Under the pieces are notes generated by a model. That model was not told the DNA's origin, ran no database searches, and worked only from the letters and a program-made list of their open reading frames with translations. DNA of 64,000 nucleotides. Origin: Paraburkholderia sp. BL23I1N1. GTDB taxonomy: Bacteria > Pseudomonadota > Gammaproteobacteria > Burkholderiales > Burkholderiaceae. Location of the stretch: assembly GCF_003610295.1 (NCBI RefSeq), contig NZ_RAPV01000002.1, forward strand, positions 496,001 to 560,000, read 5' to 3'. The position numbers and the translations under genes are program-made. Below are positions 1 through 9,676 of the stretch, in pieces (within the stretch, counting starts at the first letter, position 1; every line of letters starts with the position of its first letter).

Positions 1-254
1 GTGTCGAGCGGCTTGCCCGGGCCGACCATGTTGTCCCACCAGCCGACGTCTTTCGGATTGTCCGCGTACACGCCCGCCACGTGGTGCGAGGCGTTGAGCG
101 CGTGGCACACCAGCACGGCATTGCTGCGCGCGGCGTTGAGCGTGCCGTAGGTCTCGACCATCAGGTCGTAACCGGCCAGCGAGCTGCCGTTCTGCATGAG
201 CAGCGGCTCGGTGAAATGCATCTTTTGGGGAGCGACGATACCGATCGATTCCAT
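1..254 (-). CDS. metX: Homoserine O-acyltransferase MetX (N-terminal 84 residues, cut by window edge)
   Basis: The protein starts [14 protein letters not shown] and reads on through VETYGTLN, a [13 protein letters not shown] stretch and [11 protein letters not shown] before the window ends. This is the N-terminus of the alpha/beta-hydrolase homoserine O-acyltransferases, which activate homoserine for direct sulfhydrylation to homocysteine. The catalytic Ser, Asp and His lie beyond the edge. The ATG at 254 is fixed by an in-frame TGA directly upstream. It is preceded by a GGCGGA-like ribosome site and by a SAM-II-like leader (336-420), so repression by SAM is likely. In this genus the gene is usually followed by metW, which would lie outside the window. 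Confidence 0.93.
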   Translation of the reverse strand, partial: MESIGIVAPQKMHFTEPLLMQNGSSLAGYDLMVETYGTLNAARSNAVLVCHALNASHHVAGVYADNPKDVGWWDNMVGPGKPLD

Positions 255-335
255 TCATTCCGCCATTTAACAAATACAGGGCGGCTAGATTGGCGTCGGC
301 GAGGCACGGAGGAGAAACGGTGTGCGCGGCTGACG

Positions 336-420
336 ACCTCTTTAGCCGCATTTATAGTGAACCGCGGGAAACGTTCCCGGCAGTTCGCGCGCCCGCAATC
401 GAGTCAGCAAATCGGCGCGT
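336..420 (-). ncRNA. Candidate SAM-II/SAM-V class riboswitch in the metX leader
   Basis: On the minus strand, CGCGC (419-415) pairs with GCGCG (390-386). The enclosed loop contains GATTTGCTGAC and ends in TTGCGG (398-393). After a 30-base insert that folds as its own hairpin (CGGGAA/TTCCCG) comes ATAAATGCGGCTAAAGAGG (355-337). The order P1, U-rich loop, TTGC, P1', then ATAAATG-N2-GCTAAA-N-AGG matches what I remember of SAM-II pseudoknots, where TTGC pairs with GC(U)AA. The inserted hairpin makes it a long-loop variant. It ends 82 bases before the metX start, in a 307-bp gene-free stretch. I recognised it by eye and scored no covariance model. Confidence 0.68.
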
Positions 421-561
421 GGTAGTACGTGTCAAGGTGTTCAGGGTGCTCACGACGGCGGTCTCAGATGATTCGGCGAGCCGCAGTCAGGCGCAAAGTA
501 TAGCGGAAAATTTCATGCGGCAGCGTCGTGGGCGCCGCTGCCAGCTCGCGTGCCGCGCGGA

Positions 562-1266
562 CTACTGAAGAATCAGGAGCAGTTGTGCATCGGCGTGTTC
601 GGCGGGCGGCCGCGCAAAGCCACTGCGCACATATCGATGCCAGCGCCCGATGATGTAGCTCAGCAGCAAGCTCGCGCGGATCGCGGGATCGTAGCCGGCG
701 GGCAGCGGGACAGCCTGTGTATTGGCGCTCGGGCTTGCGTTTTCACCTGCGTTCGCGCTTGCATTTGCCTCCATCTGAGCCACGCGCAAACATTGCTTCA
801 ACGACGCCTCGATCCGTTCCAGCATCTGATTGACGCGCTCGGTCAGCCGCTCATGCTCGCCGACCAGCGCCTCGCAGGTCAGCACGCGCGTCATGCCGGG
901 ATTCTTCGCGGGGAAGTTGAGCAGCATCAGCGCGATCGCACGGGCTTGCAGCACGCCGTTGCTTTCCTTGTCGGCGATCTGGTTGATCAGGCCGAAGATG
1001 GTCTGCTCGATGAACTCGATGAGCCCTTCGAACATTTGCGCCTTGCTGGCGAAATGGCGGTACAACGCGGCTTCCGAGACGCCGAGCCGGGCGGCGAGTG
1101 CCGCCGTGGTGATTTTTTCGCTCTTCGGCGCCTCCAGCATCGCGGCAAGCGTCTGCAGGATATGCACGCGGCGCTCGCCCGGCTTCAGGCGCGCTGCGCG
1201 CGGGGTGGCCGGTGAGGTGGGTTCGTCTTCGGTTACGGCTTCGTCAGGCTTGTCGATCGGCTGCAT
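562..1266 (-). CDS. slmA: Nucleoid occlusion factor SlmA (TetR family)
   Basis: This 234-aa TetR-family protein has a helix-turn-helix (about residues 46-68) with TTAALAARLGVSEAALYRHF, the SlmA-type recognition helix. Next come FEGLIEFIEQTIFGLINQI and a ligand-domain remainder. SlmA binds chromosomal sites and blocks FtsZ assembly over the nucleoid. Its place between metX and the HAD/argB genes is the usual Burkholderia order. E. coli SlmA is 198 aa. The extra length here is a charged N-terminal extension of about 30 aa and a low-complexity Ala/Asn/Ser stretch near residues 167-184. The stop of the upstream HAD gene lies inside slmA (23-bp overlap), which points to translational coupling. Confidence 0.88.
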   Translation of the reverse strand: MQPIDKPDEAVTEDEPTSPATPRAARLKPGERRVHILQTLAAMLEAPKSEKITTAALAARLGVSEAALYRHFASKAQMFEGLIEFIEQTIFGLINQIADKESNGVLQARAIALMLLNFPAKNPGMTRVLTCEALVGEHERLTERVNQMLERIEASLKQCLRVAQMEANASANAGENASPSANTQAVPLPAGYDPAIRASLLLSYIIGRWHRYVRSGFARPPAEHADAQLLLILQ

Positions 1267-2035
1267 GGCTGCGTCCCGTCTGCTGTCCCTTCAATCGAAC
1301 CGAGCGGGTGCCCAGTCGTAGCGATTTTAACGAACGAATGCATCGATCGACATAGTGCGGCCTGCCGGTGCCGGGCAAACGCGTGGGCACGCCGTCCGCG
1401 TGCGGTTTGCGCGGCAGATGGCCGGTGATCCACACGGTGCGGATGCCGAGACGCCGGTAGTTCTTGAGATGCGAGCGCGTGTCTTCCACGAGGATCACGT
1501 CTTTGAGCGAGACGTGCGCGTCGCGCATCGTCTTGCGCAGCATCGAATGGTCGGGTTTGGCGCGCCAGTGGCGGCGATCGCGCATATGTTCGATCGCAAT
1601 CACCTGTTCGAACAGACGCTCGATACGCAGCTCTCCGAGCACCGCGCGCGCATAGGTCTCGGGCGCATTGGTCAGCACGATCTTGCGGCCGGGCAGCGAC
1701 GCGACGAGCCGCGCGACGCCGCGTTCGTGACGGATCATCGAACCGAGATCGGGGAACGTGTGGACGACTTTCAGAAAATCGTTCGGGTCGAGCGGATGAT
1801 GCCGCGCCAGACCAAGCAGCGCCGCGCCGTAGCGTTGCGTGTAGCCGGCGCGCAGCCGGTTGGCTTCGTCGATATCGACTTGCAACGTGTCGATGATGTA
1901 CTGCGTCATGCCCTGATTGATCGCCGGAAAAATCGCGTGCGAGGCGTGATGCAGCGTGTTGTCGAGATCGAACAGCCAGACCGGACTGCCGCCTGCGATG
2001 TGCGGACGACGGCGTCGGAAAGTGGGAGTGCGCAT
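1244..2035 (-). CDS. HAD-family hydrolase, pyrimidine 5'-nucleotidase type
   Basis: The 263-aa protein carries HAD motif I as VWLFDLDNTLHH, with nucleophile and acid/base Asp at residues 23 and 25. Motif II is in VLTNAPETYA, the motif III Lys in KPDHSMLRKTM, and motif IV in ILVEDTRSHLKN. This order and the short helical cap fit the Sdt1/pyrimidine 5'-nucleotidase branch, which dephosphorylates nucleoside monophosphates. The ATG at 2035 puts motif I at the usual distance. An upstream in-frame start would add 51 unlikely Arg-rich residues. It ends inside the slmA coding region and is probably co-transcribed with it from the argB side. The substrate cannot be read from the sequence. Confidence 0.82.
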   Translation of the reverse strand: MRTPTFRRRRPHIAGGSPVWLFDLDNTLHHASHAIFPAINQGMTQYIIDTLQVDIDEANRLRAGYTQRYGAALLGLARHHPLDPNDFLKVVHTFPDLGSMIRHERGVARLVASLPGRKIVLTNAPETYARAVLGELRIERLFEQVIAIEHMRDRRHWRAKPDHSMLRKTMRDAHVSLKDVILVEDTRSHLKNYRRLGIRTVWITGHLPRKPHADGVPTRLPGTGRPHYVDRCIRSLKSLRLGTRSVRLKGQQTGRSHAADRQA

Positions 2036-2243
2036 GATGGAGGCGCCGTTCAGACGCAGGCAGTCGCTTCGCGCAGCGAACGCCGACGACGGTTCGCGAT
2101 GCGGAAAACGATAGAAGAGGATAGCGTGTTTTTGCGCCGGAGGGCGGCGCGCTGTGCACCACCGGACGCGGCGGCAGCGCAACTGCACGGCCCACGTGAC
2201 ACGCCTGACTGGCGTACCGTGTGGGCCGGGTGTGAGGCAGGAA

Positions 2244-3290
<1,047 letters not shown>

Positions 3291-3413
3291 TCAAGCCTAC
3301 CGCCGTTCAGAACTGCCGGTGAATTGGCCGAACGGGCGATGGCCGACTGACGGCGCCATGCCAGTCGTGGCATCATTTCCTGATCCAGGCTGAAGCGAGA
3401 TCGCCAGTCCGTC

Positions 3414-3638
3414 ATGAAATCGTCAGCTTCCCGCTCCACAAGCAGCGCGCTTTGTCCGCACTGTGGTCAGGCGTTCGATTGCGCCATGCATGGCGTGCCG
3501 TTCGACTGCTGGTGCCGTGAGATGCCAGCCCTGCCGGTAGATCGGCTCGGTCCGTCCGGCCGTTGCCTGTGTCCTGAATGTCTCGCGGCGGAGATCGCGC
3601 AAGCCGTACAGCCGGCGCCGGGAGCCGGTTCACCTTGA
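3414..3638 (+). CDS. Small cysteine-rich CWC-family protein
   Basis: The 74-aa protein has eight cysteines: CPHC at 14-17, C23, CWC at 32-34, and CLCPEC at 51-56. The central CWC and flanking CxxC pairs match the Cys-rich CWC family found as tiny stand-alone proteins in beta-proteobacteria. Clustered CxxC pairs suggest that it binds zinc or another metal. Its function is unknown. The start is the ATG at 3414. It lies alone between argB and the TPR/glycosyltransferase-like gene, both on the opposite strand. The cysteine spacing makes this a real gene despite its size. Confidence 0.78.
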   Translation: MKSSASRSTSSALCPHCGQAFDCAMHGVPFDCWCREMPALPVDRLGPSGRCLCPECLAAEIAQAVQPAPGAGSP

Positions 3639-3671
3639 ATGTGACGCTGCGCGGGTGGCCGCGTTGCCGAC

Positions 3672-5309
3672 CTATTCCGCGTGGTGCCGGGCCGCAAGCA
3701 CACTCAGATCATGTGCAACAGCCTTTAGTGCCGGATCCCATTGACCGAACTGTGGCTGCCGGTAGAGCGCGGCGCTCGGATACCATGGGCTGTCGAGCCG
3801 GTCGAGCAACCAGACCCAATGCGGATTGACGTCTAGGAGCACCCAGGTGCGCTGGCCGAGCGCGCCGCTCAGATGCGCCACGGAAGTGCAAACCGTGATG
3901 ACGAGATCGAGCGCGCTGACAAACGCCGCCGTGTCGTCGAAGTTGGCGAATTCGGCGGTGTAGTCCGACATCGGCAGACCCGCCGCCTGGGCGGCCGCGA
4001 CGTCCGCCTCGGCGCCCGGTTGCAGCGAGTAGAACGCCACGTTCTGCATGCCGTGGAAATGTTCCGCGTAGCGCTCCCAACCCACCCGCCGGAATGGATT
4101 GCGCTGATGGCCCAGGCTGCCGGTCCATGCCAGTCCGACTTTGAGCCTCGCCTCCCCGCTAAGCTTCGTTCGCCACGATTGGCTGGCTACGGCGTCCGCG
4201 TGCAAATACGGAATCTTGGCGGGGATGGTCCCCCCGCGCGTGTCGAAAATCAACGGCAGGCTGAGCAACGGAATTTCATAGTCAAACGGCGCCAAAGAGT
4301 CGACGCCGCCGCCTGCCGAATAGTCGTCCACGTGATCACCGAGGCTGCGAGCGGGCAGCGCGCCCATTTGCGGAAATGAATTCCAGATGAGACGGCCGCG
4401 CTCCTGACGAACACGCTCGGCGAGCGGAGCGATGTAGCGGCTGAACTGCAAGACATCGCCCATGCCCTGTTCGCCCCATACCAGCAGCGTTTTACCGGCG
4501 AGCGATTCGCCTTGCCAGGTCGGCGCGGGCATGGCGGGGCGGTTGCCGCCCAATTCCAACGAGCCGTCCCAGCGCGCTTCGTGGTTTTGCCAGCCGGGCG
4601 CGTAATCGCCGCGCATGAGTTGCAGCATGCCGAGATTGGAGCGCATGGCCGCGTCGTGGGGCGCTAATGCACAGGCCGTTTTTTCGGCGTGCTCCGCTTC
4701 GTCCCAGCGTTGCGCTTCACGCAGTGCCAGCGCATAGTTGTTACGCGCCAGCGGGCCATGCGGCGCGCATTGCACGGCTCTTGCGCCGGCTTCGAGCGCG
4801 CGCGGCAGATTCAAATTGACGCGGCTTGCCTGAGTGAGATTGGTCCATGCATCGCCGTGACCGGGATCGTCATGAACCGCACTTTCCAGCAGGGCGAGTT
4901 GCTCGTTGAGGTCGCAGCCAATGAGTGCGAGGGCGCCGGCGAGATTGTTGCGCAACCGCGGCAATGCCGGATCGATGGCGAGCGCGCGACGATAGGGTGC
5001 GATTGCCTCGCCATGCCGGTTTGCCATTTGCAGCGCGTAGCCGAAACGGAAGTGGGCAAGCGCGCGATGGGAATCGAGTTGGGCAATAATGGCGGCGAGT
5101 TCGATCGCGTCATCGTGACGATGTTGCCCGAGCAACGTAGCAATCAACGATTCGATCGACTCATCGTCGAGTGGATGAAGTTGTGCGGCCGTATCGAGCC
5201 ACCGGGTTTCTGCTTCCGTTGCGCCGTTTTGTCGGGCTGCGGCGGCCTGTCGCAGGAAAGTCAGGAAAGCTGACGAGGTGGGCGTCTCGCGATCGGAGAC
5301 AGGTAGCAT
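3672..5309 (-). CDS. TPR protein with C-terminal glycosyltransferase-9-like domain
   Basis: From the ATG at 5309 this encodes 545 aa. The N-terminal half is a run of tetratricopeptide repeats (ALAHFRFGYALQMANRHGEA, AIAPYRRALAIDPALPRLRNNLA and similar). The C-terminal half contains KTLLVWGEQGMGDVLQFSRY, VGLAWTGSLGHQRNPFRRV and a final DLVITVCTSVAHLSGALGQ segment. That is the two-lobed GT-B layout of the heptosyltransferase (GT9) group, with the late nucleotide-sugar pocket. Such TPR-GT fusions glycosylate proteins or surface polymers, but acceptor and donor are unknown. A TTG 51 bp upstream (5360) would also be in frame, without a ribosome site. No signal peptide or membrane segment is visible. 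Confidence 0.74.
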   Translation of the reverse strand: MLPVSDRETPTSSAFLTFLRQAAAARQNGATEAETRWLDTAAQLHPLDDESIESLIATLLGQHRHDDAIELAAIIAQLDSHRALAHFRFGYALQMANRHGEAIAPYRRALAIDPALPRLRNNLAGALALIGCDLNEQLALLESAVHDDPGHGDAWTNLTQASRVNLNLPRALEAGARAVQCAPHGPLARNNYALALREAQRWDEAEHAEKTACALAPHDAAMRSNLGMLQLMRGDYAPGWQNHEARWDGSLELGGNRPAMPAPTWQGESLAGKTLLVWGEQGMGDVLQFSRYIAPLAERVRQERGRLIWNSFPQMGALPARSLGDHVDDYSAGGGVDSLAPFDYEIPLLSLPLIFDTRGGTIPAKIPYLHADAVASQSWRTKLSGEARLKVGLAWTGSLGHQRNPFRRVGWERYAEHFHGMQNVAFYSLQPGAEADVAAAQAAGLPMSDYTAEFANFDDTAAFVSALDLVITVCTSVAHLSGALGQRTWVLLDVNPHWVWLLDRLDSPWYPSAALYRQPQFGQWDPALKAVAHDLSVLAARHHAE

Positions 5310-5438
5310 GGACGGGTTGGGGTGGCGCAAGAACCGATGATGAGCGATCGGCACAGGCAACGCTATCGCAAAAACCTCATGTTAACGACACGGGACCGCG
5401 ACGTAAGTCAGACTAGTCCGAACCGTTAAACTAAAGTC

Positions 5439-6749
5439 ATGCATCGTATAACCAACACCGGCCGGGTCAACCTCGGTCATCTGTTCTGGCTACGCAGCCT
5501 CGCGATCATCGGCCAGCTGGCGACGATTGCGGTCGTGCAGCACTTCTTCGGTGTGCATTTGCCGTTGCCGGCCATGCTGCTCGTAATCGCCCTCGAGGTG
5601 ATCTTCAACGGACTCACGTGGTGGCGTGTCTCGCAGCAGCGGCCCGAGTCCAATCTCGAACTGTTCGGCCAGATCTGGGTCGATCTCGGCGCGTTGTCGG
5701 CGCTGCTATTCCTCTCCGGTGGCACCACCAACCCTTTCGTGTCGCTGTACCTGCCATCGCTCGCGATTGCCGCAGCCGTGCTGCCATGGCAACTGATGGC
5801 GTGGCTCGCCGCGTTCGCCGTGGCCTGCTACGCCGTGCTCGGCTTCGATTCCGTACCGCTCAATCTCGACAATCCGGCGAACCTGTTCGACTACTATCGC
5901 GCCGGCATGTGGGTGAACTTCATGGTCAGCGTCGGCCTGATTGCGTGGTTCGTCGCGCGTATGTCGCGCGCGCTGCGACTACGTGACGCAGCGCTCGGAG
6001 ACGCGCAGCAGCGCTTGCTTCACGATGAACGCGCGGTTGCGCTCGGCGTGCAGGCTGCCACGGTTGCGCACGAAATCGGTACGCCGTTGTCTACAATTGC
6101 AATGTTGTCCGAAGAATTACGCGACGCCGCGCGAACCGATAAAGGGCTTGCGCCGTACAGCGCCGATCTGGAATTGCTAGAACAGCAAATGACGTTGTGT
6201 ACTTCCGCGCTTGCGCGGCTGCGTAGCCGCGCATCGACCGCGACCAACCGGCAAACGGTCAGCGAATGGCTCGAGTCGTTCGCCGAGCAATGGCGCTTGC
6301 GTCATCCGCATGTGAAGTTCGAGCGCATCGGCGTACCGCCTGTGGATGTCAGCCTTGACGATACAGTCGCCGTCAGCCAGATTCTGACGATTTTGCTGGA
6401 CAACGCCGCGCGTGCGAGCCGGGACCACGTCACGCTGTCGTGCACGCTCTCAGGTCGTGGCGATCAGATCGTATTCGAGGTATGTGATTCGGGCCCAGGC
6501 ATTCCTGCCGCGTTGCGCGGGTCGCTCGGCACGATGCCGGTCGACAGCACACAAGGCGGACACGGCGTGGGCCTGTATCTGGCATTTTCAGCGGCGGCAC
6601 GTCTGAAAGGATCGATCGAGCTGGGCGACGTCAGCGAGATCAAGCCGCGTGGCACGCGCGCAGTGTTGAGACTGCCGCTTGCCACGCGCAAATTATCAGG
6701 TGCGGGCCGTCACGGCACTGCGCCATCCAACACGGAGAAACAGGCATGA
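5439..6749 (+). CDS. regB: Redox-sensing histidine kinase RegB/PrrB type
   Basis: The 436-aa membrane kinase has about six N-terminal helices (residues 15-175). GGTTNPF at 94-100 is the quinone-binding signature of RegB. The H-box is VAHEIGTPLSTI with phospho-His 211. Cys254 in QMTLCTSALARL sits where RegB has its redox-active cysteine. The N-box (ILLDNAARAS, Asn322), G1 (DSGPGI, from Asp350) and G2 (GGHGVGL, 373-379) are all present. RegB phosphorylates RegA under reducing or low-oxygen conditions and globally controls respiration and carbon metabolism. The gene overlaps regA by the 4-base ATGA at 6746-6749. Confidence 0.92.
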   Translation: MHRITNTGRVNLGHLFWLRSLAIIGQLATIAVVQHFFGVHLPLPAMLLVIALEVIFNGLTWWRVSQQRPESNLELFGQIWVDLGALSALLFLSGGTTNPFVSLYLPSLAIAAAVLPWQLMAWLAAFAVACYAVLGFDSVPLNLDNPANLFDYYRAGMWVNFMVSVGLIAWFVARMSRALRLRDAALGDAQQRLLHDERAVALGVQAATVAHEIGTPLSTIAMLSEELRDAARTDKGLAPYSADLELLEQQMTLCTSALARLRSRASTATNRQTVSEWLESFAEQWRLRHPHVKFERIGVPPVDVSLDDTVAVSQILTILLDNAARASRDHVTLSCTLSGRGDQIVFEVCDSGPGIPAALRGSLGTMPVDSTQGGHGVGLYLAFSAAARLKGSIELGDVSEIKPRGTRAVLRLPLATRKLSGAGRHGTAPSNTEKQA

Positions 6750-7288
6750 GCGAAATGAATTTTCTGGTGATCGACGACGATGAGGTGTTCTCCGGCATCC
6801 TCGCTCGCGGTTTGACGCGGCGTGGTTATACGGTGGCCGAAGCGCACAACGCGGATGAGGCGATCAAGTTGGCGAACCAGCAAAAGTTCAGCCAGATCAC
6901 GGTCGACCTGCATCTCGGCAACGACTCCGGCCTGACGCTCGTCGCCCCCTTGCGTGATTTGCAGCCTGACGCGCGCATGCTGGTGTTGACCGGCTATGCC
7001 AGCATCGCCACGGCAGTCCAGGCGGTGAAAGACGGCGCGGACAACTACCTGGCGAAGCCCGCCAATGTCGAGACGATTTTGTCGGCGCTGCAAAGCGAGG
7101 CGAGCGCATTGCAAGCTGAGGAGGCGATCGAGCATCCCACGCCGTTGTCGGTTGCGCGTCTGGAGTGGGAGCATATTCAACGCGTGCTCGCGGAGCATGG
7201 CGGCAATATTTCGGCCACGGCGCGTGCGTTGAACATGCATCGTCGAACGCTGCAGCGGAAGTTGGCGAAGCGGCCGGTTAAGCAGTAG
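6746..7288 (+). CDS. regA: Redox response regulator RegA/PrrA type
   Basis: The 180-aa regulator has a receiver domain with acidic pocket IDDDE (residues 9-13), phospho-acceptor Asp54 in TVDLHLG, LTGYAS, and Lys in YLAKPA. A short linker leads to a C-terminal Fis-type helix-turn-helix (GGNISATARALNMHRRTLQ, about 152-171). This compact receiver-plus-Fis layout without an AAA domain defines the RegA/PrrA/ActR family. RegB is its cognate kinase: the genes overlap by ATGA, so translation is coupled. Transcription ends at the strong hairpin at 7341-7376. Confidence 0.93.
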   Translation: MSEMNFLVIDDDEVFSGILARGLTRRGYTVAEAHNADEAIKLANQQKFSQITVDLHLGNDSGLTLVAPLRDLQPDARMLVLTGYASIATAVQAVKDGADNYLAKPANVETILSALQSEASALQAEEAIEHPTPLSVARLEWEHIQRVLAEHGGNISATARALNMHRRTLQRKLAKRPVKQ

Positions 7289-7340
7289 TCAGGCAGTAGG
7301 TGCTTGCTGGGACCTGCTTGCGCTTGCGGGCTATCAAGCA

Positions 7341-7376
7341 AAACGGGCCGTCTTTCACAAGACGGCCCGTTTTTTT
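7341..7376. terminator. Rho-independent terminator between regA and hslU
   Basis: A perfect 14-bp stem (AAACGGGCCGTCTT, 7341-7354, pairing with 7359-7372) closes a TCAC loop and is followed by a T tract on the plus strand. It lies between the convergent regA and hslU genes. The run of A bases on the left side gives a shorter T tract on the minus strand, so it can serve both. Confidence 0.92.
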
Positions 7377-7463
7377 ATGCGTCACACAGGATCGGGTGTG
7401 TGCGAGGCGCGCGGCTTTAGCGCGGCGTTAGCATCGACACCAGCACCGACGCCGACACAAGCA

Positions 7464-8810
7464 TCACAACACGTAGCGCGACAGATCCTCGTCTTCCGCC
7501 ACTTCGTTCAGCGCGCGATCGACATACGCCGCGTCGATCTGCACCGTCTTGCCCGAGTGATTGCCGGCTGCGAACGAAACATCTTCGAGCAGTTTTTCGA
7601 TCACCGTATACAGACGGCGTGCACCAATGTTTTCAGTCTTCTCGTTGACCGAATACGCGATTTCGGCCATACGCCGAATGCCGTCGTCGGCGAATTCCAG
7701 GTGCACGTCTTCCGTAGCCAGCAGCGCCTGATATTGCTTGACGAGGCTCGCGTCGGTCGACACCAGAATCGATTCGAAATCGCCCACCGACAGCGAATCC
7801 AGTTCGACCCGGATCGGGAAGCGGCCTTGCAGTTCCGGAATCAGATCGCTCGGCTTGGCCAGATGAAACGCGCCGCTCGCGATGAACAGGATGTGGTCGG
7901 TCTTCACCATGCCGTACTTGGTGTTGATCGTGGTGCCTTCGACGAGCGGCAGCAGATCGCGCTGCACGCCCTGGCGCGACACTTCACCGCCGCCTGCCTC
8001 ACTACGCGACGCGATCTTGTCGATTTCGTCGAGGAACACGATACCGTTCTGCTCGACGTTCTGCACCGCCTTGGTTTTCACCTCTTCGTCGTTGAGCATC
8101 TTGCCGGCTTCTTCGTCGGTGATGACCTTGAGCGCTTCCTTCACCTTCAGCTTGCGGCGTGTTTTCTTGCCGCCGCCGATGTTCGCGAACATCGAACGGA
8201 TCTGCTCGGTCATGTCTTCCATGCCCGGCGGCCCCATGATGTCCATGCCGACTTGCGGCTGTTCGACGTCGAGTTCAATTTCCTTGTCGTCGAGCAGACC
8301 TTCACGCAGACGCTTGCGGAAAGTCTGACGCGTGGTGCTGCCTTCGTCGGCCGTATCCGTCGCGCTCGAGCTCGCACCGAAACCTACCGGCCGCGCGCTC
8401 GGCAGGAGGATGTCGAGGATGCGGTCTTCGGCCTGATCTTCCGCCTTGGTCCGCACCTTGCGCATTTCTGTTTCACGCGTCTGCTTGATTGAGATCTCCA
8501 TCAGATCGCGCACGATGCTATCGACGTCGCGGCCCACGTAGCCGACTTCGGTGAATTTGGTGGCTTCGATCTTGATGAACGGTGCGTCGGCCAGTTTCGC
8601 CAGACGCCGCGCGATTTCGGTTTTGCCGACGCCGGTCGGTCCGATCATCAAGATGTTCTTCGGCGTGATTTCCTGACGCAGCGGGTCTTCAACCTGCTGA
8701 CGGCGCCACCGGTTGCGCAACGCCACGGCAACGGCTTTCTTCGCGCGGCCTTGGCCGATGATGTGCTTGTCGAGTTCCGAGACGATCTCGGCAGGGGTCA
8801 TTGTGCTCAT
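7464..8810 (-). CDS. hslU: HslU, ATPase subunit of the HslVU protease
   Basis: The 448-aa Clp/Hsp100-type AAA+ unfoldase has Walker A GPTGVGKT (57-64) and Walker [10 protein letters not shown] (257-265). Pore loop GYVGRDVDS is at 90-98, a charged I-domain lies between them, and sensor/arginine-finger segments follow ([21 protein letters not shown]). The tail DEDLSRYVL resembles the C-terminal peptide that docks into HslV and opens it. It unfolds substrates and feeds them to HslV. It lies 9 bp downstream of hslV in one operon, under a heat-shock-like promoter. Confidence 0.97.
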   Translation of the reverse strand: MSTMTPAEIVSELDKHIIGQGRAKKAVAVALRNRWRRQQVEDPLRQEITPKNILMIGPTGVGKTEIARRLAKLADAPFIKIEATKFTEVGYVGRDVDSIVRDLMEISIKQTRETEMRKVRTKAEDQAEDRILDILLPSARPVGFGASSSATDTADEGSTTRQTFRKRLREGLLDDKEIELDVEQPQVGMDIMGPPGMEDMTEQIRSMFANIGGGKKTRRKLKVKEALKVITDEEAGKMLNDEEVKTKAVQNVEQNGIVFLDEIDKIASRSEAGGGEVSRQGVQRDLLPLVEGTTINTKYGMVKTDHILFIASGAFHLAKPSDLIPELQGRFPIRVELDSLSVGDFESILVSTDASLVKQYQALLATEDVHLEFADDGIRRMAEIAYSVNEKTENIGARRLYTVIEKLLEDVSFAAGNHSGKTVQIDAAYVDRALNEVAEDEDLSRYVL

Positions 8811-8819
8811 CGTGGGTCC

Positions 8820-9356
8820 TTACTCGATCGTCTCGATGACGCGGTTATGGTTCGTATAGATGCACATGTCGCCGGCAATCTCCAGCGACTTCTCCACGAT
8901 CTCGCGCGGCGACATCTCGGTGTTGTCAGCGAGCGCCTTGGCGGCGGCTTGCGCATAGGCGCCGCCCGAACCGATCGCACAGATACCGCCTTCCGGATCG
9001 AGCACGTCGCCATTACCGGTAATGACGAGGGTCGTGGTGGCATCCGCGGCGATCAGCATGGCTTCGAGGCGGCGCAGCATGCGGTCGGTGCGCCAGTCTT
9101 TGGCGAGTTCGACGGCGGCGCGAGTCAGATTGCCCTGATGTTTTTCCAGCTTCGCTTCGAAGCGGTCGAGCAGCGAAAACGCGTCGGCCGTGCCGCCGGC
9201 GAAGCCGACCAGCACCTTGCCGTTATAGATGCGCCGGACTTTCTTCGCACCGCCTTTCATGACGATGTTGCCCAGCGTAACCTGGCCGTCGCCGCCAAGC
9301 GCGACCTTGTCGCCGCGGCGCACGGAAACGATCGTCGTGCCGTGAAATTGCTCCAT
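8820..9356 (-). CDS. hslV: HslV, peptidase subunit of the HslVU protease
   Basis: The 178-aa N-terminal-nucleophile peptidase begins MEQFHG followed by TTIVSVRRG. Processing before the first Thr would expose the catalytic N-terminal threonine. GDGQVTLG and the later [20 protein letters not shown] segment are typical of the family. It forms a double hexamer capped by HslU. The ATG at 9356 gives the standard length. An upstream in-frame start would add 16 residues that block the nucleophile, so I rejected it. It is the first gene of the hslVU operon. Confidence 0.97.
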   Translation of the reverse strand: MEQFHGTTIVSVRRGDKVALGGDGQVTLGNIVMKGGAKKVRRIYNGKVLVGFAGGTADAFSLLDRFEAKLEKHQGNLTRAAVELAKDWRTDRMLRRLEAMLIAADATTTLVITGNGDVLDPEGGICAIGSGGAYAQAAAKALADNTEMSPREIVEKSLEIAGDMCIYTNHNRVIETIE

Positions 9357-9485
9357 ATGCGTTCCTCTTTGCAAAACGGGTAGGACACGGTGGCGCAGCA
9401 CCACCGCAGGAATCCTGAAAGCGGACGGCGCGCAACGCTGAAACGATCAACCGGTTGGCGCGCGCTCGTGCAACGCATGTCCGAC

Positions 9486-9515
9486 TTATTTTAGGGCGTG
9501 CGCGGTCATATCAAG
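9486..9515 (-). promoter_or_regulatory. Sigma-32-like heat-shock promoter for hslVU
   Basis: On the minus strand, CTTGATA (9515-9509) is followed after 12 bases by CCCTAAAATAA (9496-9486). This is close to the heat-shock consensus CTTGAAA, 12-14 bases, CCCCATTA. It lies about 130 bp upstream of hslV, a classic heat-shock operon. The rest of the 320-bp dksA-hslV gap holds the dksA terminator and nothing else I can identify. Confidence 0.66.
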
Positions 9516-9591
9516 AGCCGGCAAATGGCATAAGACAAAAACACGGGATTCGGCGCGGAGGGCAATGCGAAGATTGTGCGGAGGGCCACAC

Positions 9592-9624
9592 AAAAGAAAA
9601 AAGGCGCACAGATCACCGTGCGCC
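9592..9624 (-). terminator. Rho-independent terminator downstream of dksA
   Basis: On the minus strand GGCGCAC (9624-9618) pairs with GTGCGCC (9609-9603) around an 8-base loop. A TTTTTTCTTTT tract follows (9602-9592). It lies 52 bp after the dksA stop and separates dksA from hslVU. Confidence 0.82.
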
Positions 9625-9676
9625 TCTCGACGAAGCAGCTTAAAAGGGCGCGGAGCCGAAGCCGCGCCGCAGGCGT

